From contig JAUHVK010000007.1 in the NCBI GenBank assembly GCA_030425145.1, forward strand, positions 1 through 64,000: a DNA stretch of 64,000 nucleotides, read 5' to 3'. Within the stretch, counting starts at the first letter, position 1. Every line of letters starts with the position of its first letter. Of this stretch, positions 34,751-43,748 are shown one piece after another. This DNA is from Alphaproteobacteria bacterium. GTDB taxonomy: Bacteria; Pseudomonadota; Alphaproteobacteria; Rhodobacterales; Rhodobacteraceae. The notes under the pieces were generated by a model that had not been told where the DNA came from, searched no databases, and saw only the letters and a program-made list of their open reading frames with translations. A program made the translations under genes and the position numbers.

Positions 34751-36172
34751 ATGTATACGAGCAGTCCCTTCAAGGCCGTCCTGATGGGCGCAGTTCTTGC
34801 TATTTCTCCGATGGCGCAAACAGCAGTCGCTGAAACCCTGCGTGTCATCCGGACCAATACTGAATCGACACTGAACGTTCCCATGAACCGTGCAGTTGTG
34901 GTTGAAAGCGAAGTTCCTTTTGCGGAACTGAGCATTGCGAACCCGTCGATCGCAGACATTTCATCTCTTTCAGACCGAACGATCTATGTTTTGGGCAAAA
35001 CACCCGGCACCACGACACTGACCATTCTGGATGGCAACGGTCAGTTGATCACCAATGTCGATGTCCGGGTCGCCCCGGATCTGACCGAATTCAAAGAACG
35101 TCTGCGGCAGATTCTGCCGGACGAAAAAATCGAAGTGCGCACCGCAAATGATGGCATCGTGCTGTCCGGTACGGTTTCGAGCACCATCCGCATGCAGCGG
35201 GCACTTGATCTGGCGGCACGCTATGCACCGGAGCGGGTCTCGAACCTGATGACGGTCGGCGGTGTGCAGCAGGTGATGCTGAAAGTGCGTTTCGCCGAAA
35301 TGCAGCGCTCTGTTTCCAAGTCGTTGCAAGCATCGCTTGCCACCGGTGGCTCGGTGCTTGACGGGGATTTGGGCCTTGAGATTGGCACCGGCAATGCTGC
35401 CCCGCTCGCCGGGGTCGACGCGGTGTCCGACAAACTCGGCGCCGGAGCTGGATCGCAAGGCGGGATCATGTTCGGGTTCAACGCGGGCGGGCTCGAAGTG
35501 GGTATCCTGCTGGAAGCGCTCGAAGCCAAAGGCGTTGTGCGCACGCTGGCCGAACCGAACCTCACTTCGCTCTCAGGTCAGGAAGCAACCTTCCTGGCCG
35601 GCGGCGAATATCCGGTGCCCGTATCGCAGGAAGACGGCGCAATTACCGTTGAATTCAAACCGTTTGGCGTCGAGTTGAACTTTATCCCGCGTGTTCTGGA
35701 TGAAGATCTGATCAACCTCGAGCTGGAAGCGGCGGTCTCGTCCATCGACCCGAGCAGCGGTGTCGATATCGGCGCGATCCGGATTGACGGCTTCACCCGC
35801 CGTGAAACTACAACCACGGTTGAACTGCGGGACGGCGAAAGCTTTGCCATCGCAGGTCTCTTGCAAGACGATTTCCGCGACCTGAACAGCCAGGTGCCCT
35901 GGCTTGGGGACATCCCGGTTCTGGGTGCTCTGTTCCGCAGCGCCGAATACCAGCGCGAACAGTCGGAACTGGTGATTATCATCACGCCGCATCTGGTTAC
36001 GCCGACACGAGGCGAAGCGCTTGCGCTGCCAACTGACCGCGTGCGGCCTCCTAGCGAAAAAGACCTGTTCCTCTTCGGACGCGTCGCGGATGACACCCGC
36101 AACCTGCGTGGTGCCGCCGGCGAAGTCGCGAAGCAGGACTTCTCGGGTTCCTATGGCTATGTGATGGATTGA
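34751..36172 (+). CDS. cpaC: Flp pilus secretin CpaC (RcpA)
   Basis: The outer-membrane secretin through which the Tad pilus exits. The 473-residue precursor has a signal peptide (cleavage near AVAE, about residue 28), the N-terminal pilus-secretin domain (NVPMNRAVVVESEVPFAELSI region), a BON-like segment with GTVSSTIRMQRAL, and the C-terminal secretin domain with VRTLAEPNLTSLSGQEA and VPWLGDIPVLGALFRS (near 395-410). The ATG at 34751 was chosen; a GTG at 34730 is possible. The OmpA gene starts 4 bp after the stop. Confidence 0.94.
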   Translation: MYTSSPFKAVLMGAVLAISPMAQTAVAETLRVIRTNTESTLNVPMNRAVVVESEVPFAELSIANPSIADISSLSDRTIYVLGKTPGTTTLTILDGNGQLITNVDVRVAPDLTEFKERLRQILPDEKIEVRTANDGIVLSGTVSSTIRMQRALDLAARYAPERVSNLMTVGGVQQVMLKVRFAEMQRSVSKSLQASLATGGSVLDGDLGLEIGTGNAAPLAGVDAVSDKLGAGAGSQGGIMFGFNAGGLEVGILLEALEAKGVVRTLAEPNLTSLSGQEATFLAGGEYPVPVSQEDGAITVEFKPFGVELNFIPRVLDEDLINLELEAAVSSIDPSSGVDIGAIRIDGFTRRETTTTVELRDGESFAIAGLLQDDFRDLNSQVPWLGDIPVLGALFRSAEYQREQSELVIIITPHLVTPTRGEALALPTDRVRPPSEKDLFLFGRVADDTRNLRGAAGEVAKQDFSGSYGYVMD

Positions 36173-36176
36173 GGCG

Positions 36177-36851
36177 ATGGCAGTTCAAAAAAATCTCCGT
36201 GTCCCGATCGCCCTGACAGGCCTTGCATTTCTGGCGGCCTGCGCCAGCAGCGATCCGGTCTACAGCGCGTTCAACCGCGAAGCCGGAGCTTTGCTCGATA
36301 CGGGCAATTTCGGCACCGCCACCATGAACAACACCCAGATCATGAACGGCGAAAAGCGATACACCTATGATCTGTCGCAGCGCTTTGCGAGCGAGGTGAT
36401 GACCACGGTCAACTTCGCGTTCAACAGCGCAGTTCTCGACAGCGGAGCACAGGACACCCTGCGCGAACAGGCACATTGGATCCGTCAATTCCCAGAAGTG
36501 CGCTTCCGGGTGTATGGTCATACCGATGCGGTGGGTAGTGAAGCCTACAACAAACGCCTGGGTCTGAGCCGCGCACATGCGGTGGTCAATTTCCTGGCCT
36601 CGCAAGGCATCAGCAAGGACCGGCTTGAAGCAGTGGTCTCCTACGGGGAAACACAGCCGCTCATCGTGACCGAAGGCCGCGAGCGTCGCAACCGCCGCAC
36701 CGTGACCGAGGTTTCCGGCTTTGTCGGCTCGCACCCCACTGTTCTTGAAGGTAAATATGCCGAGATCATTTATCGCGAGTACATCAACAGTGCCGTCCCG
36801 AGAACAACGCTCGAGGGCATTCAAGGCACGGACTTCCAAGCGTCTCAATAA
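36177..36851 (+). CDS. OmpA family lipoprotein in the Tad locus
   Basis: A 224-residue outer-membrane lipoprotein: the signal ends in the lipobox LAAC (C22). The C-terminal OmpA-like peptidoglycan-binding domain spans about 75-190, with FNSAVLDSGAQ, the diaminopimelate-binding YGHTDAVGSEAYNKRLGLSRA region split over 118-138, and SYGETQP. It occupies the place where cpaD stands in Caulobacter-type loci. A role in anchoring the secretin to the wall is inferred from position. Confidence 0.88.
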   Translation: MAVQKNLRVPIALTGLAFLAACASSDPVYSAFNREAGALLDTGNFGTATMNNTQIMNGEKRYTYDLSQRFASEVMTTVNFAFNSAVLDSGAQDTLREQAHWIRQFPEVRFRVYGHTDAVGSEAYNKRLGLSRAHAVVNFLASQGISKDRLEAVVSYGETQPLIVTEGRERRNRRTVTEVSGFVGSHPTVLEGKYAEIIYREYINSAVPRTTLEGIQGTDFQASQ

Positions 36852-36852
36852 A

Positions 36853-36878
36853 GGCACGGCCCCGAAAGGGGCCATGCC
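36853..36878 (+). terminator. Hairpin after the OmpA lipoprotein gene
   Basis: An 11-bp stem with one C-A mismatch (GGCACGGCCCC / GGGGCCATGCC) closed by a GAAA tetraloop begins 2 bp after the stop. The GAAA loop makes it very stable. It has no U-run. Confidence 0.6.
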
Positions 36879-36881
36879 ATC

Positions 36882-36916
36882 GGCCTGAAATACCGTACAA
36901 TTTCGGTAATTCGGCC
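36882..36916. repeat. Imperfect inverted repeat upstream of cpaE
   Basis: The arms GGCCTGAAATACCG (36882-36895) and CGGTAATTCGGCC (36904-36916) pair with one bulge and one mismatch around an 8-nt centre. Following directly on the preceding GAAA-loop hairpin, it could be a regulator site or a second RNA stem. It marks a likely boundary between two transcription blocks of the Tad locus. Confidence 0.5.
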
Positions 36917-37044
36917 CCAATGTTGCCAAGTTTCTCACCGACCTTCTGACTGTAGCAGTCCTTCCCGAGCGACTCGGGATTGGCGTGCGTGATGCGTGCA
37001 AAATGCCGCTCACGAGCGCCGAGAAGTTAGAGGAAACGAGGCAA

Positions 37045-38283
37045 ATGACGAGTATCCTTCCAAGCACCCCGCAACCGGCGCCCCTTGTGGCGTGCACGAT
37101 CAGCCGGGACGTGCAGGAGTTCGATCTTCTGATTGAAGATATGGAAGCCGCTCTTGGCGAAGCGTGGGGGGACCTCGGCTTCGATGAAGCCATGCATTTC
37201 TTTACGCAGGAAGAGGGTGAAGCGCTGGAATTTGTGGCCCTGGCCATAGATGAAGCCGACGAAGACAATGTAGATCACCTGTCTTCCATCATCGCCGCTG
37301 CAAAGGCGCGCAAGATCAAGGTCGTGCTGATCGCACATGATGTGACGCCGTCGGCGCTGCATCATCTGTTGCGTCAGGGCGCGGATGAGTTTGTGCCCTA
37401 CCCGCTTCCCGAAGGTGAACTTGCCGCCGCCATCGAACGGATGCGCGCAGCCGAAGTCACCCAGATCATCGGCAAGACTGGCTCGGGTGTAAAACTGTCC
37501 GACGATGGCGACGGTGTGATCATCGCGGTTCAAGGCATGGCCGGCGGCTGTGGTGCCAGCACCTTTGCGACGAATCTGGCGTGGGAACTGGCGACTGTGA
37601 CCAAGGACAAGGCTCCTCGTGTCTGCATCATCGACCTCGGCCTGCAGTTCGGGGCCGTGTCCACATATCTGGACGTGCAGCGGCGTGAAGCCGTGCTGGA
37701 ATTGCTCTCTGACATCGAAACGCTGGACGAAGACAGCTTTGGTCAGGCGCTCGTTACCTTTGAGGAAAAGCTGCACGTATTCACGTCGCCGGCTGATCTT
37801 CCGCCGCTCGACATCGTGGGCCAGACCGAGATTCAGGCCTTGCTCGACACCGCATCTCGGCATTTCGACTTTGTTGTGGTCGATATGCCGCCAAGCCTCG
37901 TCCAGTGGTCCGAAACCGTGCTTTGCGCAGCGCAGGTCTATTTCGGGGTGATTGAGCTCGACATGCGGTCGGCGCAGAACACCTACCGTCTCAAGCGTGC
38001 GCTTCAGGCCGAAGATCTGCCCTTCGACAAAATCCGCTTTGTGTTGAACCGGGCACCGAAATTCACTGACCTGCAAGGCAAAAGCCGCCTCAAGCGGATG
38101 CAGGAAAGCTTGGGCATTTCTGTCGATCTCCATCTGCCGGACGGCGGTAGAGCGGTCGCGGAAGCTGGCGATCACGGGCAGCCGCTTGGACTGCAACAGC
38201 CCAAGAACGCGCTCCGCAAGGAAATCGCAAAGCTGGCTCAGTCTTTGTACGAAGTAGGCCGCACCGAAGCTGAAGCGGCCTGA
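37045..38283 (+). CDS. cpaE: Pilus assembly protein CpaE (TadZ-like)
   Basis: A MinD/ParA-like ATPase superfamily protein that places the Tad machine at its cell position. The 412-residue protein has an N-terminal receiver-like domain (about 15-140) and a P-loop fold whose A-loop reads GMAGGCGAST (164-173), lacking the canonical lysine before Ser-Thr. This degenerate loop is frequent in the CpaE family and suggests altered or absent ATP hydrolysis. VVVDMPPSL is the switch II-like region. The ATG at 37045 has a GAGG ahead of it; a GTG at 36985 is less convincing. Confidence 0.92.
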   Translation: MTSILPSTPQPAPLVACTISRDVQEFDLLIEDMEAALGEAWGDLGFDEAMHFFTQEEGEALEFVALAIDEADEDNVDHLSSIIAAAKARKIKVVLIAHDVTPSALHHLLRQGADEFVPYPLPEGELAAAIERMRAAEVTQIIGKTGSGVKLSDDGDGVIIAVQGMAGGCGASTFATNLAWELATVTKDKAPRVCIIDLGLQFGAVSTYLDVQRREAVLELLSDIETLDEDSFGQALVTFEEKLHVFTSPADLPPLDIVGQTEIQALLDTASRHFDFVVVDMPPSLVQWSETVLCAAQVYFGVIELDMRSAQNTYRLKRALQAEDLPFDKIRFVLNRAPKFTDLQGKSRLKRMQESLGISVDLHLPDGGRAVAEAGDHGQPLGLQQPKNALRKEIAKLAQSLYEVGRTEAEAA

Positions 38284-38294
38284 GGAGAAGACAC

Positions 38295-39737
38295 ATGTTT
38301 TCGCGTTACAAGAAGCCATCGGTCGAAATCGCACCCGTAGCCAAAGCCCCAGCGCCCAAGGCCGAGACCCCGGCCAATTCGCCGGGTCCGGCAAAAGCGC
38401 TGCGCAAGGTGCTGCCGAAGAAAGCTGCGGCAGCCGAAAGTGCGGATCGCGACAAAAAACGCAAGGAACGCCTGAGCGATATCAAGCTTGAGCTGCACCG
38501 CGCGTTGCTGGACAACCTCAACCTTGCCGCGCTGGATCAGGCGACGGAAAGCCAACTCAAGGAAGAGATCAGCGCGATCACGAACGAAAGCCTTCAGGAA
38601 AAAGGCATGGTTCTGAACCGCGAAGAGCGGATTGCGCTGAACCAGGAGCTTTATGACGAAGTGAAGGGGCTCGGGCCCCTCGAAACGCTTCTCAAAGACG
38701 AAACCGTCAGCGATATTCTCGTCAACGGTCCACACCAGATTTTCGTCGAACGTAGCGGTAAGCTGCAGCTCAGCGATGTGACCTTCAAAGACGAAAAACA
38801 CCTGATGCGGATTATCGACAAGATCGTGTCCGCCGTTGGTCGTCGAGTTGATGAATCAAACCCTTACGTGGACGCCCGCCTTCAGGACGGATCGCGTTTC
38901 AACGCGATGGTTCCGCCGATTGCGGTAGACGGGTCACTGGTCTCCATCCGTAAATTCAAAACGGACAAGCTCAGCATCGACGACTTGGTCAATTTCGGTG
39001 CGTTTACCGAGGAAATGGCGGTCTACCTGCAAGCTGCCGTGGCGACCCGCCTGAACGTCATCGTGTCGGGCGGTACAGGTTCCGGTAAGACAACAACGCT
39101 CAATGCTTTGTCGTCCTTCATTGACGACAGTGAACGCATCCTGACCATTGAGGATACGGCCGAACTTCAGCTTCAACAGACCCATGTGGGCCGGATGGAA
39201 AGCCGCCCACCCAACGTTGAAGGCAAAGGTGCCGTTACCCCGCGCGACTGTCTCAAAAACGCGCTGCGGATGCGTCCTGACCGCATCATCGTCGGCGAAA
39301 CGCGCGGCGAGGAAGTGATCGACATGTTGCAGGCCATGAACACCGGCCACGACGGCTCGATGACAACGATCCACGCCAACAGCGCCCGCGACGGTGTGAG
39401 CCGTCTTGAAAACATGATTGCCATGGCTGGGATCGAGATGCCGCTCAAGGCGATGCGATCTCAGATCTCTTCTGCTGTGAACCTGATCGTGCAGGCGTCA
39501 CGTCTTCAAGACGGTTCGCGCCGCATGACCTCGATCACCGAGATCACCGGGATGGAAGGCGAAGTGATTTCGATGCAGGAAATCTTCCGCTTCCAGCGGG
39601 TCGGCCTGACCCCCGAGAACAAGATCATCGGGCATTTCACGGCGACGGGCGTGCGGTCCAATTATGCCGAACGGTTCAAGATGTGGGGCTACGACCTGCC
39701 ACCGTCGATCTATGAACCCTTCAACGGGAACCACTGA
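38295..39737 (+). CDS. cpaF: Tad secretion ATPase CpaF (TadA)
   Basis: The hexameric motor that powers Flp pilin polymerisation. The 480-residue type II/IV secretion ATPase has a basic Ala/Pro/Lys-rich N-terminus, the N-terminal domain (about 60-250), Walker [11 protein letters not shown] (259-268, K265), the ASP box [12 protein letters not shown], Walker B in [15 protein letters not shown], and a histidine box [13 protein letters not shown]. It is 11 bp after cpaE and 2 bp before tadB. Confidence 0.96.
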   Translation: MFSRYKKPSVEIAPVAKAPAPKAETPANSPGPAKALRKVLPKKAAAAESADRDKKRKERLSDIKLELHRALLDNLNLAALDQATESQLKEEISAITNESLQEKGMVLNREERIALNQELYDEVKGLGPLETLLKDETVSDILVNGPHQIFVERSGKLQLSDVTFKDEKHLMRIIDKIVSAVGRRVDESNPYVDARLQDGSRFNAMVPPIAVDGSLVSIRKFKTDKLSIDDLVNFGAFTEEMAVYLQAAVATRLNVIVSGGTGSGKTTTLNALSSFIDDSERILTIEDTAELQLQQTHVGRMESRPPNVEGKGAVTPRDCLKNALRMRPDRIIVGETRGEEVIDMLQAMNTGHDGSMTTIHANSARDGVSRLENMIAMAGIEMPLKAMRSQISSAVNLIVQASRLQDGSRRMTSITEITGMEGEVISMQEIFRFQRVGLTPENKIIGHFTATGVRSNYAERFKMWGYDLPPSIYEPFNGNH

Positions 39738-39739
39738 CT

Positions 39740-40708
39740 ATGACACTCAGCGCAGAACCGATCGTCTACGGACTAATCTTCATTGCCGTCCTCGTCCTTG
39801 TCGAAGGCGTCTATCTTGTCGCATTCGGGAAATCCATCAGCCTGAACAAGCGCGTAAACCGCCGCCTTGAGATGCTCGACAAGGGCTCCAAGCGCGATGA
39901 AGTGCTGGCCAAGCTCCGAAAGGAGATGGACCAGCACATGACCTCACGTGGTCTGCCGCTCTATTCCATCCTTGCCGACCGGGCCCAGAAAGCCGCAATC
40001 GCCTTTACCCCGCAGCAGCTAATCATGGTGATGATCGGCGTCAGCGTGGTGGCCTTTGCCGGGTTGACTGCGGGCACCGAAGCTGGGCTTGCCGTCCGCG
40101 TGGTCATGGGCGCAGCCATGGGTGTTGGCGGCGTGTTCTTCTGGGTCACCAGCAAAGCTAAAAAGCGCGTCAGCCTGATCGAAGAGCAGCTTCCCGATGC
40201 TGTGGAACTGATGGTGCGCTCCTTGCGCGTCGGTCACCCCTTCTCTTCCGCGATTTCGATCGTGTCCAAGGAAATCAAAGACCCGCTTGCGACCGAATTC
40301 GGCGTGATCGCCGACGAAGCCAGCTATGGCCGCGATATCGGTGACGCGCTCAAAGCCATGGCCGAACGTCTCGACATGCAGGATTTGCGCTTCCTCGCGG
40401 TCGCCGTGTCAATCCAGCAGCAATCGGGCGGTAACCTTGCCGAGATCCTTGAGGGTCTGGCGAAAGTGATCCGCGCCCGCTTCCGGCTGTTCCGCCGTGT
40501 GAAGGCAATCACCGCCGAAGCTCAATGGTCCGGCAAGTTTCTGTCCGGCTTTCCCGTCGGCGCTCTTATCGTCATCCAGTTGACCGATCCCAACTACTAC
40601 GACGAGGTGATCGACCACCCGTGGTTCGTCCCGGCATGTTTCGTCGTTGGTGCGTTCCTTGTCGCCAACCTGATCGTCATGCGTGCTCTCGTGAATATCA
40701 AAGTCTGA
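39740..40708 (+). CDS. tadB: Tad inner-membrane platform protein TadB
   Basis: A GspF-like inner-membrane platform protein that transmits CpaF work to pilin. The 322-residue protein has N-terminal helices (about 8-28), two more near 98-140, a cytoplasmic T2SS_F domain with LPDAVELMVRSLRVGHPFSSA (split over about 151-171), and a C-terminal helix pair. It pairs with TadC, which follows 10 bp downstream. Confidence 0.93.
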   Translation: MTLSAEPIVYGLIFIAVLVLVEGVYLVAFGKSISLNKRVNRRLEMLDKGSKRDEVLAKLRKEMDQHMTSRGLPLYSILADRAQKAAIAFTPQQLIMVMIGVSVVAFAGLTAGTEAGLAVRVVMGAAMGVGGVFFWVTSKAKKRVSLIEEQLPDAVELMVRSLRVGHPFSSAISIVSKEIKDPLATEFGVIADEASYGRDIGDALKAMAERLDMQDLRFLAVAVSIQQQSGGNLAEILEGLAKVIRARFRLFRRVKAITAEAQWSGKFLSGFPVGALIVIQLTDPNYYDEVIDHPWFVPACFVVGAFLVANLIVMRALVNIKV

Positions 40709-40718
40709 GGACCGAAAC

Positions 40719-41708
40719 ATGCAAGCCTTCAACGAATTTGCCACCAGCCTGTTCGGCCCCGCCGGTCCGATGATCGTGATCGCAGGACTGGGCATTCTGC
40801 TCTTGGTTCTCGCAATCCCGATGTTCTTCATGTCGCGCTCCAACCCGATGGACCGACTGAACACCACCAATGCTTCGGGACGGCAGAAGGTCGACGCAGC
40901 AACCCGGGCCGTGCTGCGGGAAAAGCACAAGAACCAGAAGCTCAACAAATACGCGCAGTTCCTCGAACCGCAGGACGCAAAAGAGCTGTCCGACGTTCGG
41001 ATGAAGCTGTTGCAGGCGGGCTACCGGACCAAGGATGCAGTCCAGATCTACTACTTCGCACAGTTTGCGCTTGGCATCGGCGGTCTGATCCTCGGGATCG
41101 TCTATTTCTACCTGATCCTCGACCCGGCCAATGCTTCAACGCAGCAGACGGTCATGTATACGCTCGGACCCGGCGCAGCGGGCTACATGTTCCCGAAATA
41201 CTGGGTCACCAGCCGGATGCAAAAACGGCAGGAAGAAATCGAAGGCGGCTTTCCTGATAGCCTCGACATGATGCTTGTCTGCGTGGAAGCCGGTCAGTCC
41301 ATGGACCAGGCCATCGTCCGCGTCAGCAAGGAACTGCGTGCATCCTATCCCAGCCTCGCCGACGAATTCGAGCTGGTCAGCTATGAAATGAAAGCCGGTA
41401 AAGACAAGACCAATGTCCTGAACGACATGGGCGAACGCTGCGGTGTGCAGGACGTGATGTCTTTTGTGACAGTTCTGAACCAAAGCCAAAGTTTCGGTAC
41501 GCCGATTTCAGACGCGCTTCGGGTCTATGCGGCAGAAATGCGTGACAAACGCGTGATGCGCGCCGAAGAAAAGGCAAACAAGTTGCCAACTAAAATGACT
41601 TTGACCACAATGATGCTGACGGTGCCGCCGCTATTGATCATTCTCGTTGGTCCTTCGGTAGTCGGCATCCAGCAACTTGGAAGTCTCGGGGGCTCGATGG
41701 GGCAATGA
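40719..41708 (+). CDS. tadC: Tad inner-membrane platform protein TadC
   Basis: Second GspF-like platform subunit. The 329-residue protein shows an N-terminal helix (about 14-34), a central helix pair (about 108-150), the T2SS_F core with FPDSLDMMLVCVEAGQSMDQ (184-203), and a C-terminal hydrophobic end (MMLTVPPLLIILVGPSVVG). Its stop overlaps the next gene by 4 bp (ATGA). Confidence 0.93.
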   Translation: MQAFNEFATSLFGPAGPMIVIAGLGILLLVLAIPMFFMSRSNPMDRLNTTNASGRQKVDAATRAVLREKHKNQKLNKYAQFLEPQDAKELSDVRMKLLQAGYRTKDAVQIYYFAQFALGIGGLILGIVYFYLILDPANASTQQTVMYTLGPGAAGYMFPKYWVTSRMQKRQEEIEGGFPDSLDMMLVCVEAGQSMDQAIVRVSKELRASYPSLADEFELVSYEMKAGKDKTNVLNDMGERCGVQDVMSFVTVLNQSQSFGTPISDALRVYAAEMRDKRVMRAEEKANKLPTKMTLTTMMLTVPPLLIILVGPSVVGIQQLGSLGGSMGQ

Positions 41709-42265
41709 GTTTAGGCCGATTTTGGCCCGCCATCTTTCTGATTGGGACAGCCGCCTGTGGATCAGGCGGCTTTTCCACGTCTGACGATGCGGTCTTTGCA
41801 CCCAGCGTCGATCCGCGCGGCGAGGCCGTCGATCAACTGACCGTAGGCCATCGCCTGATGGCTGCGCGGGAATACGAGCTGGCACTCAGTTCGTTCAGCC
41901 TGGCAGCCGCCGAACAAGGGCTGACCCCCGAGGTGCTACTCGCGCTTGGATCGGCCAACCTTGCGTTAGGCCGGCTCAACCAGGCCGAAGATTTGCTCAG
42001 ACGTGCCACCAAAGATGACCCCGATAGCCCCGACGCATGGAACAATCTGGGTGTGGTGCTGATCGAAAAGGGCGAAACCGCCGAAGCCGCGCAGGTCTTT
42101 CGACGGGCGTTTGCGCTCGACAATGGCGAAAGTGTTGCAATTCGGGACAATCTGCGCTTGGCTCTCGCAAAATTAGAAAATTCGCTGTATGATGCGGATA
42201 TAGAACAAGAATACAAACTTGTGCGGCGCGGCAGCAGTGACTTTTTAATCCGCCCGACGCAGTAA
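41705..42265 (+). CDS. TPR lipoprotein of the Tad locus (TadD-like), first copy
   Basis: A 186-residue protein with a lipoprotein-like signal (GTAAC, C18) and about three tetratricopeptide repeats. The clearest repeat is APDSPDAWNNLGVVLIEKGE-like at about 102-120 (DDPDSPDAWNNLGVVLIEKG). The ATG overlaps the tadC stop, so it is translationally coupled. TadD lipoproteins are thought to help secretin assembly; two neighbouring TPR genes make redundancy or complex formation likely. Confidence 0.82.
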   Translation: MSLGRFWPAIFLIGTAACGSGGFSTSDDAVFAPSVDPRGEAVDQLTVGHRLMAAREYELALSSFSLAAAEQGLTPEVLLALGSANLALGRLNQAEDLLRRATKDDPDSPDAWNNLGVVLIEKGETAEAAQVFRRAFALDNGESVAIRDNLRLALAKLENSLYDADIEQEYKLVRRGSSDFLIRPTQ

Positions 42266-42292
42266 TGAGGCAGAGCAGTAAAGGACGCAAAA

Positions 42293-43153
42293 ATGCGCCA
42301 TCCCTTTATCGTGACCCTGTGCGTTGCAGGGGCCGTCGTGCTTTCCGGTTGTGAACGCGGCATTGATACCGAAGCAGTTGACCGCGAATTTCAAGGCGTC
42401 AACGTCATCGACGGGACCAACTTGAACGAGGTCATGCTGTCGGTCTCTGACCCGAACGAAGCCGTCGCCTATTTCCAGCGCGCCAGCAGCGCCGAGCCTG
42501 ACCGCATTGATCTGGCCCGTGGACTGGCAGTATCCCTCATTCGCGCCAAACGTCATACCGAAGGTGTCTCTGCGTGGTCGCGCGTTGTCGACAACAAAGA
42601 CGCCACAAACGATGACCGCGTAGAACTGGCCGATGCCTTGATCCGCAACAACGAATGGGATCGCGCGGCAACAGTGTTGAACGCCATTCCCCCGACACAC
42701 GAGACCTACAAGCGCTACCGCCTCGAAGCGATGATCGCCGACAGCAAACAGCAGTGGGACAAGGCCGACAGTTTTTATGAAACCGCCGTGGGCCTGACCA
42801 CCACCCCCGCCTCGGTGATGAACAATTGGGGATTTTCGAAGCTGACACGTGGCGATTATTCGGGAGCCGAACGGCTCTTTACCGAAGCAATCCGCAATGA
42901 TGCCTCGCTCTTTACAGCCAAGAACAACCTCGTTCTGGCGCGGGGCGCGCAGGGCAATTATGTGCTGCCGGTTGTCCCGATGTCGCAAATCGAACGGGCA
43001 GAACTGCTGCACACCATGGGTCTTGCAGCGGTGAAACGCGGTGACGTTGTGACCGGTCAGGGGCTGATGCGCGAAGCCATCGACACACATCCGCAGCATT
43101 TCGAAGCGGCCGCCCGCAGCCTGAAAGCTCTAGAATCCAATGTCGTGAACTGA
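42293..43153 (+). CDS. TPR lipoprotein of the Tad locus (TadD-like), second copy
   Basis: A 286-residue lipoprotein: the lipobox is LSGC with C20. Several TPR motifs follow (for example ASVMNNWGFSKLTRGDYSG near 176-194). Compared with the preceding gene it is longer and not a recent duplicate. It probably acts in the periplasm on the outer-membrane side of the Tad system. The prepilin peptidase starts 5 bp downstream. Confidence 0.84.
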   Translation: MRHPFIVTLCVAGAVVLSGCERGIDTEAVDREFQGVNVIDGTNLNEVMLSVSDPNEAVAYFQRASSAEPDRIDLARGLAVSLIRAKRHTEGVSAWSRVVDNKDATNDDRVELADALIRNNEWDRAATVLNAIPPTHETYKRYRLEAMIADSKQQWDKADSFYETAVGLTTTPASVMNNWGFSKLTRGDYSGAERLFTEAIRNDASLFTAKNNLVLARGAQGNYVLPVVPMSQIERAELLHTMGLAAVKRGDVVTGQGLMREAIDTHPQHFEAAARSLKALESNVVN

Positions 43154-43158
43154 GCCGC

Positions 43159-43650
43159 ATGGACATTTCGGCGTTCTCAGCTCTGGTATTTCTACCTTTC
43201 GTGCTTCCTCTTTGCGTCTACGTGGTGTTTTCGGACATGCGCGATATGCGCATTCCGAACGTGATCGTGGTGGTGCTTTTCCTCGTCTTTGCGGTGGTCG
43301 GCCTCGTTGCCCTGCCCTTCGACGCCTACCTGTGGCGCTATGTGCATCTGTTGATCGTGCTCGTCGCCGGGATCGCGCTGAATGCCGGGGGCGCGATGGG
43401 CGCGGGTGATGCCAAATTCGCCGCCGCTGCCGCGCCGTTCATCCACGTGGGCGACCTGCGGCTGCTGATGGCGCTTTTTGCGGCAAATATCCTCGCCGCG
43501 TTTCTGACCCATCGCTTGGCCAAGCATACGGCTCTGCGCAGGATCGCACCGAATTGGAAAAGCTGGACCAACCCGAAATTCCCCATGGGCATGGCTCTTG
43601 GCGGGACATTGGCGCTCTACCTCTGCCTCGGGGTGTGGTTCGGCAGGTGA
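43159..43650 (+). CDS. cpaA: Prepilin peptidase (CpaA/TadV)
   Basis: An aspartic membrane protease that removes the 14-residue leader from the Flp pilin. The 163-residue protein is the short, peptidase-only form without an N-methylase domain. The catalytic aspartates lie in SDMRDMRIPN (D26 or D29) and in GAGDAKF (D84). Five to six hydrophobic segments fit the family. It is the last gene of the tight run from cpaE. Confidence 0.92.
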   Translation: MDISAFSALVFLPFVLPLCVYVVFSDMRDMRIPNVIVVVLFLVFAVVGLVALPFDAYLWRYVHLLIVLVAGIALNAGGAMGAGDAKFAAAAAPFIHVGDLRLLMALFAANILAAFLTHRLAKHTALRRIAPNWKSWTNPKFPMGMALGGTLALYLCLGVWFGR

Positions 43651-43748
43651 CCTGCCAACAACCTGTCCTGCGCTAGCCCTTCTGTTGCCACATTGGCCTG
43701 CCATGGTCAGCCAGAGATGAAACTGGCTGAACCGATCCGGGGCAATCA

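Noticed and set aside
37027-38394. A 455-codon minus-strand open frame over cpaE
   Set aside because: Antisense of cpaE in a fully plus-strand Tad operon; no recognisable domain.
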